A stretch of 64,000 nt of DNA from Bacillota bacterium. Lineage in GTDB: Bacteria > Bacillota > Clostridia > Acetivibrionales > DSM-1351. The DNA is taken from positions 1 through 64,000 of the forward strand of contig JAEYHZ010000044.1 in assembly GCA_023409265.1 (NCBI GenBank), written 5' to 3'. Each line of letters begins with the position of its first letter. Position 1 is the first letter of the stretch. Position numbers and translations under genes: made by a program. Below the pieces are notes generated by a model that saw only the letters and a program-made list of their open reading frames with translations, was not told where the DNA came from and ran no database searches. Positions 46,095 through 54,563 of this stretch are shown piece by piece.

Positions 46095-46370
46095 CTACAA
46101 ACCCCGCCATCTGCTGCCTTCCGGGTTGGGGCAGTCTGCTGTCCTGCGCAGTGCCCTCATTTGGACGAAACATCCACAGTGCCGGCAGGTGCTTTCATAA
46201 TAGAGCCCGGCACATCCGCCGCACTGCGCCAGACGTTTCTCATACAGCTCCCGGCCGGTACGTTGGTCAGGGTCAATTGTCTTTAGGTATTCTGCCATAT
46301 TAGCTTTAATCTCCTCAAATGAATGGTGTACTGTAGCAGAACAGCCTTTACATTCCTTAACTTCAGCCAT
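46095..46370 (-). CDS. Small Cys-rich zinc-ribbon-like protein (DUF6171-like)
   Basis: A 91-residue protein with Cys pairs at C7/C10, C50/C53, C62/C65/C67 and C80, spaced like two zinc ribbons. Consistent with the DUF6171 family of Firmicutes, which has no known function. GGAGG seven bases before the ATG supports it as a real gene. It lies 67 bp downstream of the arabinofuranosidase gene on the same strand with no clear terminator between, so co-transcription is possible. Confidence 0.75.
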   Translation of the reverse strand: MAEVKECKGCSATVHHSFEEIKANMAEYLKTIDPDQRTGRELYEKRLAQCGGCAGLYYESTCRHCGCFVQMRALRRTADCPNPEGSRWRGL

Positions 46371-46437
46371 ATATGTCCTCCGGAGCGTTATTATGGTAGG
46401 ATAAATTATAAAACGGCGTTTATTATTTTAATCATGT

Positions 46438-47916
46438 CTAAGCAAGTTCCAGCTGAACAACCGACATTTTGGGCAGGTCGAGCTTTAGTCCTGCATCTGT
46501 TGCTGTAAAGCCTTTGAATTCAACTGCAGTAAGTGCATCGGGAGTTTCAAAGGAATTGTGTTTATTCATTGTTTCCGAGGTAAGTACCTTTCCGCTGACA
46601 GCTGACAGCTTGAAGCCTTTCAGGTCAAGGTTCAGGTCGGCATTTGCATTAGGATTGAGGTTACAGATTGTTACATGCAGCTTGCCTTCTGCATCAACAG
46701 AAGCTGATGTGTTGATCTGCGGAATCTTCTTTCCTTCGTACTCATAGTCATCACAGGTTACAATGGAGTGAACCAGTACAGCCTCCTGGTGAACCTTGTA
46801 CATATCAAATACGTGATAGGTTGGCGTCAGTATCATTTTTTCACCTTCGGTGAGTATCATTGACTGAAGGACGTTAACTACCTGTGCAATAGCTGTCATT
46901 TTAACCCTGTCACAGTGATTGTTGAATATATTCAGATTTGTGCCTGCAATCAGAGCATCACGAAGAGTATTCTGCTGGTATAAAAACCCGGGGTTTGTTC
47001 CCGGCTCAACCTTATGCCAGGTACCCCATTCATCAACCACCAGGGCAACTTTTTTCTGTGGATCATATACGTCCATTATTGCTGAATGCTTTGTAACCAT
47101 CTCTTCCATTAGGAGAGTATGTTTCATGAGCTGGAACCAGCCCTTTTCATCAAACTCCAGTGCGGACCCTTTATCTTCCCATTGATCACCTTCAACTGTA
47201 TAGTAGTGCAGGCTGAGACCGTCCATCATATTGCCTGCCTGCTTCATCATGACTTCTGTCCAGTGATAGTCCTCAGAGTTTGGTCCGCAGGCAATCTTGA
47301 ATAATTTATTATCTCCGTAGTTACGGCAGTAAGTCTGATAACGTCTGTATTCATCGGCATAGTATTCAGCCCTCATGTTTCCGCCGCAGCCCCAGTTTTC
47401 GTTTCCTACCCCGAAATATTTAAGCTTCCATGGCTTTTCACGGCCGTTTTCCCTACGCCAATTAGCCATTGGCGATTCACCGTCAAAGGTCATGTACTCA
47501 ACCCACTCGGACATTTCCTGAACTGTTCCGCTTCCAACATTTCCGCATATATAGGGTTCACACTCAAGCATTTCGCAGAGCATCATAAACTCATGTGTTC
47601 CGAAGTGATTGTTTTCAACTACACCACCCCAATGAGTGTTAATCATATACTTTCTTTTGTTTTTGGGGCCAACACCGTCTTTCCAGTGATATTCATCTGC
47701 AAAACAGCCACCCGGCCATCTGAGGTTTGGAATTTTTATGTTCTTCAAAGCCTCAACTACGTCGTTTCTGATACCATTTGTATTAGGAATGGGTGAATCC
47801 TCGCCAACCCAGAAGCCTTCATAGATACATCTTCCAAGGTGTTCGGAAAACTGGCCGTAAATGTGCTTGCTTATAACACCTTTTTTCTGGTCGGCATAAA
47901 CTTGAATAGTGTTCAT
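46438..47916 (-). CDS. abfA: GH51 alpha-L-arabinofuranosidase, cytoplasmic
   Basis: A 492-residue GH51 enzyme that removes alpha-L-arabinofuranosyl groups from arabinoxylan or arabinan oligosaccharides. Acid/base E173 in GVGNENWGCGG and nucleophile E296 in VVDEWGTW; N-terminal FSEHLGRCIYEG and RWPGGCFADEYHW (66-78) are hallmark GH51 segments. Typical length, and no signal peptide, so it acts inside the cell. A GGAGGTTC site lies just before the ATG. Transcribed away from the HelD gene across a 387-bp spacer that contains a strong inverted repeat. Confidence 0.94.
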   Translation of the reverse strand: MNTIQVYADQKKGVISKHIYGQFSEHLGRCIYEGFWVGEDSPIPNTNGIRNDVVEALKNIKIPNLRWPGGCFADEYHWKDGVGPKNKRKYMINTHWGGVVENNHFGTHEFMMLCEMLECEPYICGNVGSGTVQEMSEWVEYMTFDGESPMANWRRENGREKPWKLKYFGVGNENWGCGGNMRAEYYADEYRRYQTYCRNYGDNKLFKIACGPNSEDYHWTEVMMKQAGNMMDGLSLHYYTVEGDQWEDKGSALEFDEKGWFQLMKHTLLMEEMVTKHSAIMDVYDPQKKVALVVDEWGTWHKVEPGTNPGFLYQQNTLRDALIAGTNLNIFNNHCDRVKMTAIAQVVNVLQSMILTEGEKMILTPTYHVFDMYKVHQEAVLVHSIVTCDDYEYEGKKIPQINTSASVDAEGKLHVTICNLNPNANADLNLDLKGFKLSAVSGKVLTSETMNKHNSFETPDALTAVEFKGFTATDAGLKLDLPKMSVVQLELA

Positions 47917-48004
47917 CGTGAACCTCCTGATATGTTATTAATAAGTTTGTTAATTGGGTAACATAAGTATTAATTAAATTGTATAAAAAATTGTCTTAAA
48001 CGTC

Positions 48005-48053
48005 AATACCTTCAGTTGACAAGGGAGTGTTTCCACTTGCAACTGAAGGTATT
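48005..48053. repeat. Perfect 14-bp inverted repeat in a divergent promoter region
   Basis: AATACCTTCAGTTG (48005-48018) and CAACTGAAGGTATT (48040-48053) are exact complements around a 21-base loop that itself holds AGTG-TTTC-CACT. No T-tract on either strand and no gene ends here, so it is not an ordinary terminator. The rest of 47917-48303 is AT-rich promoter sequence. Confidence 0.8.
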
Positions 48054-48180
48054 AATATTTCAAAAATCCCAAGTGTTATAAGAGTTGGGAAATCATGACC
48101 CTTTCTCATTTGTTACTTTAGTTAAAAGTATTTCAGCAAGGTTTTCCTTCAACTCTTATTTTAAGACTTTGTTACAACTG

Positions 48181-48209
48181 TTGATTTAAAAAATGGAAAA
48201 ATATATAAT
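48181..48209 (+). promoter_or_regulatory. Probable SigA promoter of the HelD gene
   Basis: TTGATT (48181-48186), 17 bp, TATAAT (48204-48209). A roughly 85-base leader follows. Confidence 0.65.
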
Positions 48210-48257
48210 AGATGTCTGCATAATTTTCACTGCAGGTTATCTTAATAATATGTGACA

Positions 48258-48285
48258 GCGTGAGCGTTTTCAACGCCTGACACGC
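48258..48285 (+). promoter_or_regulatory. Leader hairpin and cre-like site before the HelD gene
   Basis: GCGTG and GCGT pair with ACGC and CACGC in a two-part stem ending seven bases before GGAGG. On the minus strand 48259-48272 reads TGAAAACGCTCACG, 13 of 14 positions of the CcpA cre consensus TGWAANCGNTNWCA. The two readings overlap, so only one may be meaningful. Confidence 0.35.
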
Positions 48286-48303
48286 AGAAATGGAGGAGAA
48301 CAT

Positions 48304-50586
48304 ATGTCAGCTGCAAACCATCCGGCCTATAAGGAAGAGCTTGAAAGGTGCAGATATACTCTGGACTATGTTGAGAAGAGTCTGGAGCGAGCATTGGAGA
48401 AGAGAGCCAAAATAGGTAACGAACTTGAAAATGTAAAAAAACACATGAGTGGGGACAGTAGTGCCGATTATACAAGTGTAATGGTAAATACCCTGCTTCA
48501 CGACACACTGGCATTGAAGGTAAGAAATCTTTATACCGCCAGAGACAAGCCATATTTTGCAAGAGTCGATTTTCAGGAAACGGATTCAGTCAAAACCGAA
48601 AATCTTTATATCGGTAAAATGTCACTTGCAAGAGATGAGGATCAGGAAATAATCATAGTCGACTGGCGAGCACCGATAGCAAATCTGTATTATGAAGGCA
48701 GGCTGGGAAATTCCAGCTATGAGTGCCCTGATGGTTTAATTGAGGGAGAGCTGCTTTTAAAAAGGCAGTTTGCAATAAATAATGGTCAGCTGGAAGAAAT
48801 ATTCGATATAGATATAACAACAAATGATGAATTCCTCCAGACCTATCTGGGAGCCAACGCTGAAAACAGGCTCAAGGAAATAGTTTCAACCATTCAGGAG
48901 GAACAGAACAGAATCGTAAGGGCTCCCATGTGGAAACCTCTGATAGTACAGGGGGTAGCAGGAAGCGGTAAGACCACAATAGCACTTCACAGAATAGCTT
49001 ATCTTATCTACACTTTTGAGAAAACCTTTGAACCCGAAAACTTTATGATAATAGCTCCAAACAGACTTTTTCTTAACTATATATCCGAGGTTCTTCCCGA
49101 ACTGGGAGTTGAAAGGGTAAAGCAGACCACCTTTGAAGACTTCGCAATGGAACTTATAGGAAAGAAATTCAAACTTACCGATGCCAATGACAAACTTAAC
49201 ATGTTTGTTAATCATAATGCTGCCGGACAGCAGGCTGCTCATAATGATAAGGTCAGGGAAGCATCGGTATTGAAGACTTCAATGCATTTCAAGGATATCA
49301 TTGATAATTATATTGAAAAGATAGAGAGGAATTTCATTCCGAAGCAGGATTTCATGCTCGGTACAAAAGTAATTTATACCTATGATGAAATTAATAACCT
49401 GTTTTTGACACAATACGGTATGTGGCCCATAGCCCAAAGAATGAACGAGATAAAGAAAAGCCTTTCAACAAGGCTCAAAACCAGCAAACAGCAGTTCATT
49501 TCACAAATTGAGGCGGAATGCGACAAAAAAGTGGCACTGGCCAGGATCAAAATTCCTGATGAAGCCGCAAGACAAAAGTTTGTCCGAGAGGCCTTTGATA
49601 AAAGGGACAGGGTACTTGAGAAGATTGAAAAGGTTTCAAAGACACTGGTAAAGGAATATGTTGAGAGCCTTCCAAAGCTTAGCCCGTATCAATATTATTT
49701 TGATCTGATGGAAGACAGCGAAACCTTTATTGAGCTGGCAGGAGAGTATGCAAGCAGGGAAACCTGCGAGTTTGCCAGAAAGTATACCCTGGATATCCTT
49801 AATAGCAGGCAGCTTGAGCTGGAAGATCTGGCTCCGATTATTTATCTGAAATATAAGATATACGGCATGGATGAAAAGGTGCCGGTTAAACATATAGTCA
49901 TAGATGAGGCTCAGGATTTCAGTGCCTTCCAGTTCTTTGTGCTAAAGAAGATTGTCAAGGACAGCTCTTTTACCATACTGGGAGACTTGTGTCAGGGAAT
50001 ACATTCCTACAGGGGAGTGCGTAAGTGGGAGGAAATTGTTGAAGATGTATTTGATGGCAGGAAGTGCGAATTCCTCACACTGGAGCAGAGCTACAGAACA
50101 ACCGTTGAGATAATGGACGCAGCCAATAATGTAATGGGTAAGCTGGAAAGCCTTGAAATGTTCAGAGGAAAACCCGTTATCAGGCATGGAGGTCCTGTTG
50201 AATTTATACGGTCGGCATCTTTTAATGATGTGGGAGAGGATATCTCAAAGAAAATAAAGGAATCCCAAAAACAGGGGCATAGGACCATAGCGGTAATCTG
50301 TAAAACAATGGAGGAATGCCAGAAAATATTGCCTCTGCTCAAAAAAGACCATAAGGATATCAGCCTGATTACCGGAAATGAGAAGGAATACAAAAGCGGT
50401 ATTGTTATAGTTCCCTCGTATCTGTCAAAAGGGCTGGAATTTGATGTGGTTCTGCTGTCAAATGTCAACAGGGAGAACTATACCGAAGGCGATCTGGACA
50501 CAAAGCTGCTGTACGTAGCAATGACCAGACCCCTGCACAAACTCTTTATATACTATATAGGAGAAAAGTCAAAATTGCTTGAGTAA
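48304..50586 (+). CDS. helD: HelD-type UvrD-like helicase (RNA polymerase recycling factor)
   Basis: A 760-residue superfamily-1 motor of the HelD group. N-terminal helical arm (about 1-70, KEELERCRYTLDYVEKS) that in characterised HelD enters the RNA polymerase secondary channel, then VDWRAPIANLYYEG (about 119-132) common to HelD proteins, Walker A GVAGSGKTT with K223, the long insert carrying the second arm (about 330-470), DEAQDFS (about 535) and the C-terminal LEQSYRTT and VAMTRPLHKL motifs. It would remove stalled RNA polymerase from DNA, using ATP. GGAGGAG precedes the ATG. It stands alone and ends only three bases before a large palindromic element. Confidence 0.88.
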   Translation: MSAANHPAYKEELERCRYTLDYVEKSLERALEKRAKIGNELENVKKHMSGDSSADYTSVMVNTLLHDTLALKVRNLYTARDKPYFARVDFQETDSVKTENLYIGKMSLARDEDQEIIIVDWRAPIANLYYEGRLGNSSYECPDGLIEGELLLKRQFAINNGQLEEIFDIDITTNDEFLQTYLGANAENRLKEIVSTIQEEQNRIVRAPMWKPLIVQGVAGSGKTTIALHRIAYLIYTFEKTFEPENFMIIAPNRLFLNYISEVLPELGVERVKQTTFEDFAMELIGKKFKLTDANDKLNMFVNHNAAGQQAAHNDKVREASVLKTSMHFKDIIDNYIEKIERNFIPKQDFMLGTKVIYTYDEINNLFLTQYGMWPIAQRMNEIKKSLSTRLKTSKQQFISQIEAECDKKVALARIKIPDEAARQKFVREAFDKRDRVLEKIEKVSKTLVKEYVESLPKLSPYQYYFDLMEDSETFIELAGEYASRETCEFARKYTLDILNSRQLELEDLAPIIYLKYKIYGMDEKVPVKHIVIDEAQDFSAFQFFVLKKIVKDSSFTILGDLCQGIHSYRGVRKWEEIVEDVFDGRKCEFLTLEQSYRTTVEIMDAANNVMGKLESLEMFRGKPVIRHGGPVEFIRSASFNDVGEDISKKIKESQKQGHRTIAVICKTMEECQKILPLLKKDHKDISLITGNEKEYKSGIVIVPSYLSKGLEFDVVLLSNVNRENYTEGDLDTKLLYVAMTRPLHKLFIYYIGEKSKLLE

Positions 50587-50588
50587 CA

Positions 50589-50901
50589 CAAGAACCTGAA
50601 GGTTAGGATATACAACTATATAAGCTGTTCTATATAGTACGCGAGCGCTAAAATATAAAAAATATAAAACGCTTCATTAATTGTACGCGAGTACAATACA
50701 TAAAAATTGCGGCATGGTTAGAAAAAAATAATTGAATTGATGTATGACAATCCAATTATTTTTTTCGGTTGCTGCAATTTTTATGTGTTCGTACGGTAGT
50801 ACAATGTATAATTTTTGCTGAAATTTTTTTATTTTAGTGCGGAAGTACGATAAAAAGTTAGCTTATATATTGTATACTCTTATACCTCTTCAGTATTCTT
50901 G
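50589..50901. repeat. 313-bp near-palindromic element (MITE-like or giant hairpin)
   Basis: The left half from 50589 reads, with scattered mismatches and small gaps, the same as the reverse complement of the right half from 50901. Perfect blocks include CAAGAA at both ends, CTGAAG (50596-50601 with 50888-50893), TATATAAGCT, CTAAAATA, CATAAAAATTGC paired with GCAATTTTTATG, and AAAAAATAATTG paired with CAATTATTTTTT at the centre. Each arm also has two short GTAC-type palindromes (TTGTAC-GCGA-GTACAA in the left arm). No clear target-site duplication was seen. The right end overlaps the 3' end of the 34-codon gene. Confidence 0.8.
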
Positions 50902-50984
50902 CTGTTCCGGGAAGCAATTTTGGCGGCTCTGGCCTCTTTCTTCGTCATTTTCGGTGCCTTCTTGGCACTGCCCTTATCACCCAT
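50880..50984 (-). CDS. Small basic 34-residue protein, unknown function
   Basis: An unlisted short gene: ATG at 50984 with AAAGGAG eight bases upstream, 34 codons, TAA at 50880. The peptide begins MGDKGSAKKAPKMTKK and is rich in Lys, Ala and Arg (KKEARAAKIASR), ending NTEEV. Its good ribosome site and strong basic bias suggest it is real; small Lys/Ala-rich peptides of this kind are common in Clostridia but unnamed. It is convergent with helD, and its last codons lie inside the right end of the palindromic element, which may end its transcript. It is divergent from pstS. Confidence 0.55.
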   Translation of the reverse strand: MGDKGSAKKAPKMTKKEARAAKIASRNSKNTEEV

Positions 50985-51010
50985 ACATAATCTCCTTTCA
51001 TCAATAACAG

Positions 51011-51036
51011 TTAACATGTGGTTAATAACTTTTATT
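51011..51036. promoter_or_regulatory. PHO-box-like repeats near the 34-codon gene
   Basis: TTAACA (51011) and TTAATA (51022) at an 11-bp period, with TTTATT further on, resemble PhoP direct repeats (TTWACA about every 11 bp). Confidence 0.3.
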
Positions 51037-51131
51037 AATTATAGTATTTCCATGCCTTTCTAAAAAAATACCAATTTGTTGGAATTTATCATATTGATTA
51101 AGCTGTGGTGGTAAAAGTTATACCGGGTTTG

Positions 51132-51190
51132 TTAGAAAAAGTTAACAATTTATAATAATTACATAAGATTCCCTTTATATGGAATTAACA
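51132..51190 (+). promoter_or_regulatory. PHO-box-like repeats upstream of pstS
   Basis: TTAGAA (51132) and TTAACA (51142) are ten bases apart, followed by TTACAT (51159) and TTAACA (51185). PhoP boxes of Firmicutes are TT(A/T/C)ACA repeats about 11 bp apart. A TATAAA at 51211-51216 could be the -10. Position and downstream pst genes support phosphate control. Confidence 0.45.
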
Positions 51191-51245
51191 TGCCTCTTGT
51201 ATAACTAGTATATAAACTATTTTTACGAGAAAGAGGAGTGATTCC

Positions 51246-52430
51246 ATGACCACATTAAAAAAGGTAGTATCTTTCATGTTGGTACTTACACTTACATTAA
51301 CATTTTGTATGGTGGCATTTGCGGCCGAAGGCGGCATAACGCTGAATATTGATGGAAAAAAGGTATCTGCAAGCGCCAAACCTATTGATAGAAGTGGAGT
51401 AATCTATGTGCCGGTAAAGACTATTGCTGAGGCAATCGGCGGTTCAGCAACCCTGAGCGGCGCCAAAAAAGTTCTTACCCTTAAGACTGCCGCATATACC
51501 ACAGTTTTAACCAGCGGATCTAAAAATATAAAAGTAAACGGTACAGCCAAGAATCTTTCAAACGAAGTTATATCGATGAGAGGAACCTTTATGATCTCCC
51601 TTGGAGATTTAAATTCAGCTATAGGTGTCAGCGGAAACTATGATAAAGGTTCCAAAGCTGTTAATCTTAAATATTTTACAGATATGTCCGGTACACTGAA
51701 AATAGGTGGTTCAACGACTATTCAGCAGTATTCCCAGAGTGTGGCAAATAAGCTTATAAGCATCAATAAAGGCTTATCTATAGCTGTTACCGGCGGGGGT
51801 TCAGGAGCAGGAATAACCGGTGCTGCTGACGGTACGTTAAATATCGGTAACGCCTCAAGAGATCTCAAGGATGCCGAGGAAAAGGCCAACCCAACCTTAA
51901 AAAGCTTTACTTTTGGAAAAGATGCCATCTGCATTATAGTTAACAAGGATAACTCTGTTAAAGCATTAAAGAAAGATCAGGTTATTAAGATATTTACCGG
52001 TGAAATTACAAACTGGAAGGATGTCGGAGGAAGTGATGCCCCAATACTGCTGCAAACTCGTGAAGAAGGATCTGGTACACTTGACGGTATGATGTCACTG
52101 GCTTTAGGCGGAAAAACAATAGCCAAGACCGCTACACCTTCAAGCTCAAACCAACTTATGGCTCAAGCAGTTAAAGGAAATAAAAATGCAATAGGTTTTA
52201 TATCCATGGGCTATGTTTCAGAGGGTGTCAAAGCATGTACTATTGATGGAGTTACAGCTACTGCCGCAAACGGCTTAACCGGTAAATACCCATATGTAAG
52301 AAATCTTAATGTAGTAACAAAGGGTACCCCATCAGATCTGGCCGGAAAGTACATAGATTTCATGAAGACTGCAGAGGGTCAGAAGATGCTTTCAGAAGAG
52401 GCTTACCTGCCATTGAAGTTTAAAGACTAA
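51246..52430 (+). CDS. pstS: Secreted phosphate-binding PstS fused to a copper-amine-oxidase-like stalk domain
   Basis: A 394-residue exported protein. Signal peptide ending near AFA-AEG (1-27) without a lipobox. Residues about 30-135 form a copper-amine-oxidase N-like (stalk) domain: ITLNIDGKKVSASAKPID, YVPVKTIAEAIG and MISLGDLNSAIG. Residues about 145-394 are a PstS phosphate-binding domain: GGSTTIQQYSQ, TGGGSGAGI, NASRDL, then TREEGSGT. The stalk may anchor or space the binding protein on the cell surface in place of a lipid anchor, which is unusual for a Firmicute PstS. It is separated from pstC by a terminator-like hairpin, so pstS can be expressed at a higher level. Confidence 0.88.
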   Translation: MTTLKKVVSFMLVLTLTLTFCMVAFAAEGGITLNIDGKKVSASAKPIDRSGVIYVPVKTIAEAIGGSATLSGAKKVLTLKTAAYTTVLTSGSKNIKVNGTAKNLSNEVISMRGTFMISLGDLNSAIGVSGNYDKGSKAVNLKYFTDMSGTLKIGGSTTIQQYSQSVANKLISINKGLSIAVTGGGSGAGITGAADGTLNIGNASRDLKDAEEKANPTLKSFTFGKDAICIIVNKDNSVKALKKDQVIKIFTGEITNWKDVGGSDAPILLQTREEGSGTLDGMMSLALGGKTIAKTATPSSSNQLMAQAVKGNKNAIGFISMGYVSEGVKACTIDGVTATAANGLTGKYPYVRNLNVVTKGTPSDLAGKYIDFMKTAEGQKMLSEEAYLPLKFKD

Positions 52431-52445
52431 AAAATGCCGGTATCA

Positions 52446-52486
52446 AGCAAAAGCTGGGAGGCTTCTCCCTGGCTTTTGCTTTTTCT
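52446..52486 (+). terminator. Attenuating terminator between pstS and pstC
   Basis: AGCAAAAGC-GGGAG-GCTT-CTCCC-GGCTTTTGCT followed by TTTTCT. It would let pstS mRNA accumulate above pstCAB. Confidence 0.88.
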
Positions 52487-52616
52487 GATATAACGAGGGG
52501 ATAAGAGTAAAAAAAATTTTTCTAAAGCCGAAAAATTTTCTATTTAACCTATGCGTTATAGAAAGAACCCGACTACTTATTAAAAACTTAGCTGAAATAT
52601 TGAAGGGGTGTAATTC

Positions 52617-53633
52617 TTGGAAGAAAATTTTGTGATGAAACAGGCAATTTCACGTAAAAAATCAAAGCTGTCATTTTCTTATGTCAGGGACAGTATATGT
52701 GAGGGTGGAGTGATGCTTCTTACAATATGCAGTTCTCTGGTAGTGATTTTTATATTTGGGTTTATTCTGTTAAAAGCCTGGCAGGTGCTGAAGGTGAACG
52801 GTCTGGACTTTATAATTACCAAGGGCTTTGATACCCAGATAACTAAAGCTTACCACGCTGATGCTGCCCATCCCTATTGGAAATTCGGGGCCGCAGGTCT
52901 TATTATGGGAAGTATGGCTACCACAATTGGTGCATTGATTATAGCACTGCCGCTGGGGTTGGGCACTGCCATCGTCATAACCGAACTTGCTCCGAACTGG
53001 GTTAAAAAGCTTCTGCAATCTGTGGTCAGATTGCTGGCATCAATACCTTCCATAATTTATGGACTTATTGGACTTCTGGTTATAGTGCCTTTCATAACTA
53101 AGAATCTAATAACTGTAGAGATGCAGGTAAAATATATAAAATATTTTCAGATAGATGGCAAGAGCCTATTAGCAGGCATTCTGGTACTTAGTATTATGAT
53201 TGTTCCCATAATAATCAATCTTAGCGTGGATGCAATAAACGCTGTCCCAAAAAAATATAAAGAAGCTTCAATGGCTTTGGGAATATCCCACTGGAGAACA
53301 ATTGTAAAAGTTATAATACCGGCCGCAAAATCAGGCATATTGGCAGGTATTATTCTGGCGGTAGGAAGAGCTATAGGTGAAGCCGTTGCACTGTCCATGG
53401 TGGGAGGAGGAATAGGTAACATACCGGATCCCACAAATGGTTTTGTTTTTTTTCTTACCCCTGTCCTGACTCTGGCATCGGCAATTGTAAACAAGTCGGA
53501 AGCAATGGCGGTACCTACTATCAATTCAGCACTATTTGCATGTGGTGTAGCTTTGCTGATTTCCTGTGTTACCCTGAGTGTTTTTACTAAAGTAATAGAA
53601 TACATAATAGCAAGGAGGGAGGGTATTGGATAG
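52617..53633 (+). CDS. pstC: Phosphate ABC transporter permease PstC
   Basis: A 338-residue inner-membrane permease with about six spans; first span near 35-58. Contains ALPLGLGTAIVITELAP, SIPSIIYGLIGLLVIVP and the EAA-type loop EASMALGISHWRTIVKVIIP, all typical of PstC. The start is TTG with AAGGGGTG about eight bases upstream; GTG and ATG codons 15-18 bases further in are too far from it. Overlaps pstA by eight bases. Confidence 0.93.
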   Translation: MEENFVMKQAISRKKSKLSFSYVRDSICEGGVMLLTICSSLVVIFIFGFILLKAWQVLKVNGLDFIITKGFDTQITKAYHADAAHPYWKFGAAGLIMGSMATTIGALIIALPLGLGTAIVITELAPNWVKKLLQSVVRLLASIPSIIYGLIGLLVIVPFITKNLITVEMQVKYIKYFQIDGKSLLAGILVLSIMIVPIIINLSVDAINAVPKKYKEASMALGISHWRTIVKVIIPAAKSGILAGIILAVGRAIGEAVALSMVGGGIGNIPDPTNGFVFFLTPVLTLASAIVNKSEAMAVPTINSALFACGVALLISCVTLSVFTKVIEYIIARREGIG

Positions 53634-54561
53634 AAAGAAAGTCAGAGATTATTCGGGACTGTTCCTGTCCTGGCTGTCGTCAAGCCTGACCATTGCAGCA
53701 TGTTTGGGAATTGTACTCTATCTGTTCCTGAACGGCTTTAAGGAAATCAGCTGGAGTTTTTTAACCAGCGAACCGGCATCATCATTTACCAGCCCCACTA
53801 GTGGAGGAATAAGCACACCCGTTGTTGGAACTCTGGTATTGACCTTTATTGGCATAGTAGTCGCGTTCCCATGGGCTTTGGCCACCGCCATATATCTGGC
53901 TGAGTACTCGAATAAGCGGGGGCTTTCATCGGTGCTCAGAGTTGGAATAGATGTTTTAGCAGGAGTACCTACCATTGTTATTGCAATATTCGGTGCTGCT
54001 CTGTTTTCAAGTCCCAAGCTGGGCTTTCTTAGCTCAATGGTGGTGAATGGAGATGAAGCTAACAAAGCCTTTGGACGGTCTTTTCTGGTGGCCGGCCTTA
54101 CAATGGCAATTATGGTACTTCCTTTTGTAATTAAAACCTGCGAAGAGGCACTGCTTGCCGTGCCCGATACATACAGGGAGGCTTCGCTGGCAATGGGGGC
54201 CAGCAAATGGCATACCATAACAAGGATAATTATCCCGGCGGCAAATAACGGAATTGTAACCAGTGTAATACTTGGCATGGGGAGAATTATCGGAGACACT
54301 GCAATTGTTTGGCTTACTTTGGGAGGAACCCTGCAAATGACAGGAGTACAGCCCTGGTGGAAGCCGGAAAACTGGTTGAGTACACTAAAGAATACCGGTT
54401 CCACTCTAACCTCTTATATCTACTATACATCTCCTGCAGGTGAGGGAAATATGGCGGAAAAGGCCTTTGGAGCTTCTTTTGTCCTTATAGTAATAATTAT
54501 TTTGTTAAATATTATTACCAGTTTGATTGCAAGAAGTAAAAGAATAAAAGGGGAGGCTTGA
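53626..54561 (+). CDS. pstA: Phosphate ABC transporter permease PstA
   Basis: A 311-residue partner permease with about six spans and the EAA-type loop EASLAMGASKWHTITRIIIP; also ATAIYLAEYS and GVPTIVIAIFGAALF. The TTG start lies inside the end of pstC with GGAGGGAGGG just before it, so translation is coupled. A 228-codon open frame on the opposite strand is a shadow. Confidence 0.93.
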   Translation: MDRKKVRDYSGLFLSWLSSSLTIAACLGIVLYLFLNGFKEISWSFLTSEPASSFTSPTSGGISTPVVGTLVLTFIGIVVAFPWALATAIYLAEYSNKRGLSSVLRVGIDVLAGVPTIVIAIFGAALFSSPKLGFLSSMVVNGDEANKAFGRSFLVAGLTMAIMVLPFVIKTCEEALLAVPDTYREASLAMGASKWHTITRIIIPAANNGIVTSVILGMGRIIGDTAIVWLTLGGTLQMTGVQPWWKPENWLSTLKNTGSTLTSYIYYTSPAGEGNMAEKAFGASFVLIVIIILLNIITSLIARSKRIKGEA

Positions 54562-54563
54562 CT

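Noticed and set aside
50589..50901. CRISPR or tandem repeat array
   Set aside because: The repeats are inverted and nested around one centre, with no regular spacers.
53718..54404. 228-codon minus-strand ORF opposite pstA
   Set aside because: Fully antisense to a well-conserved permease gene; its composition mirrors the codon pattern of pstA.
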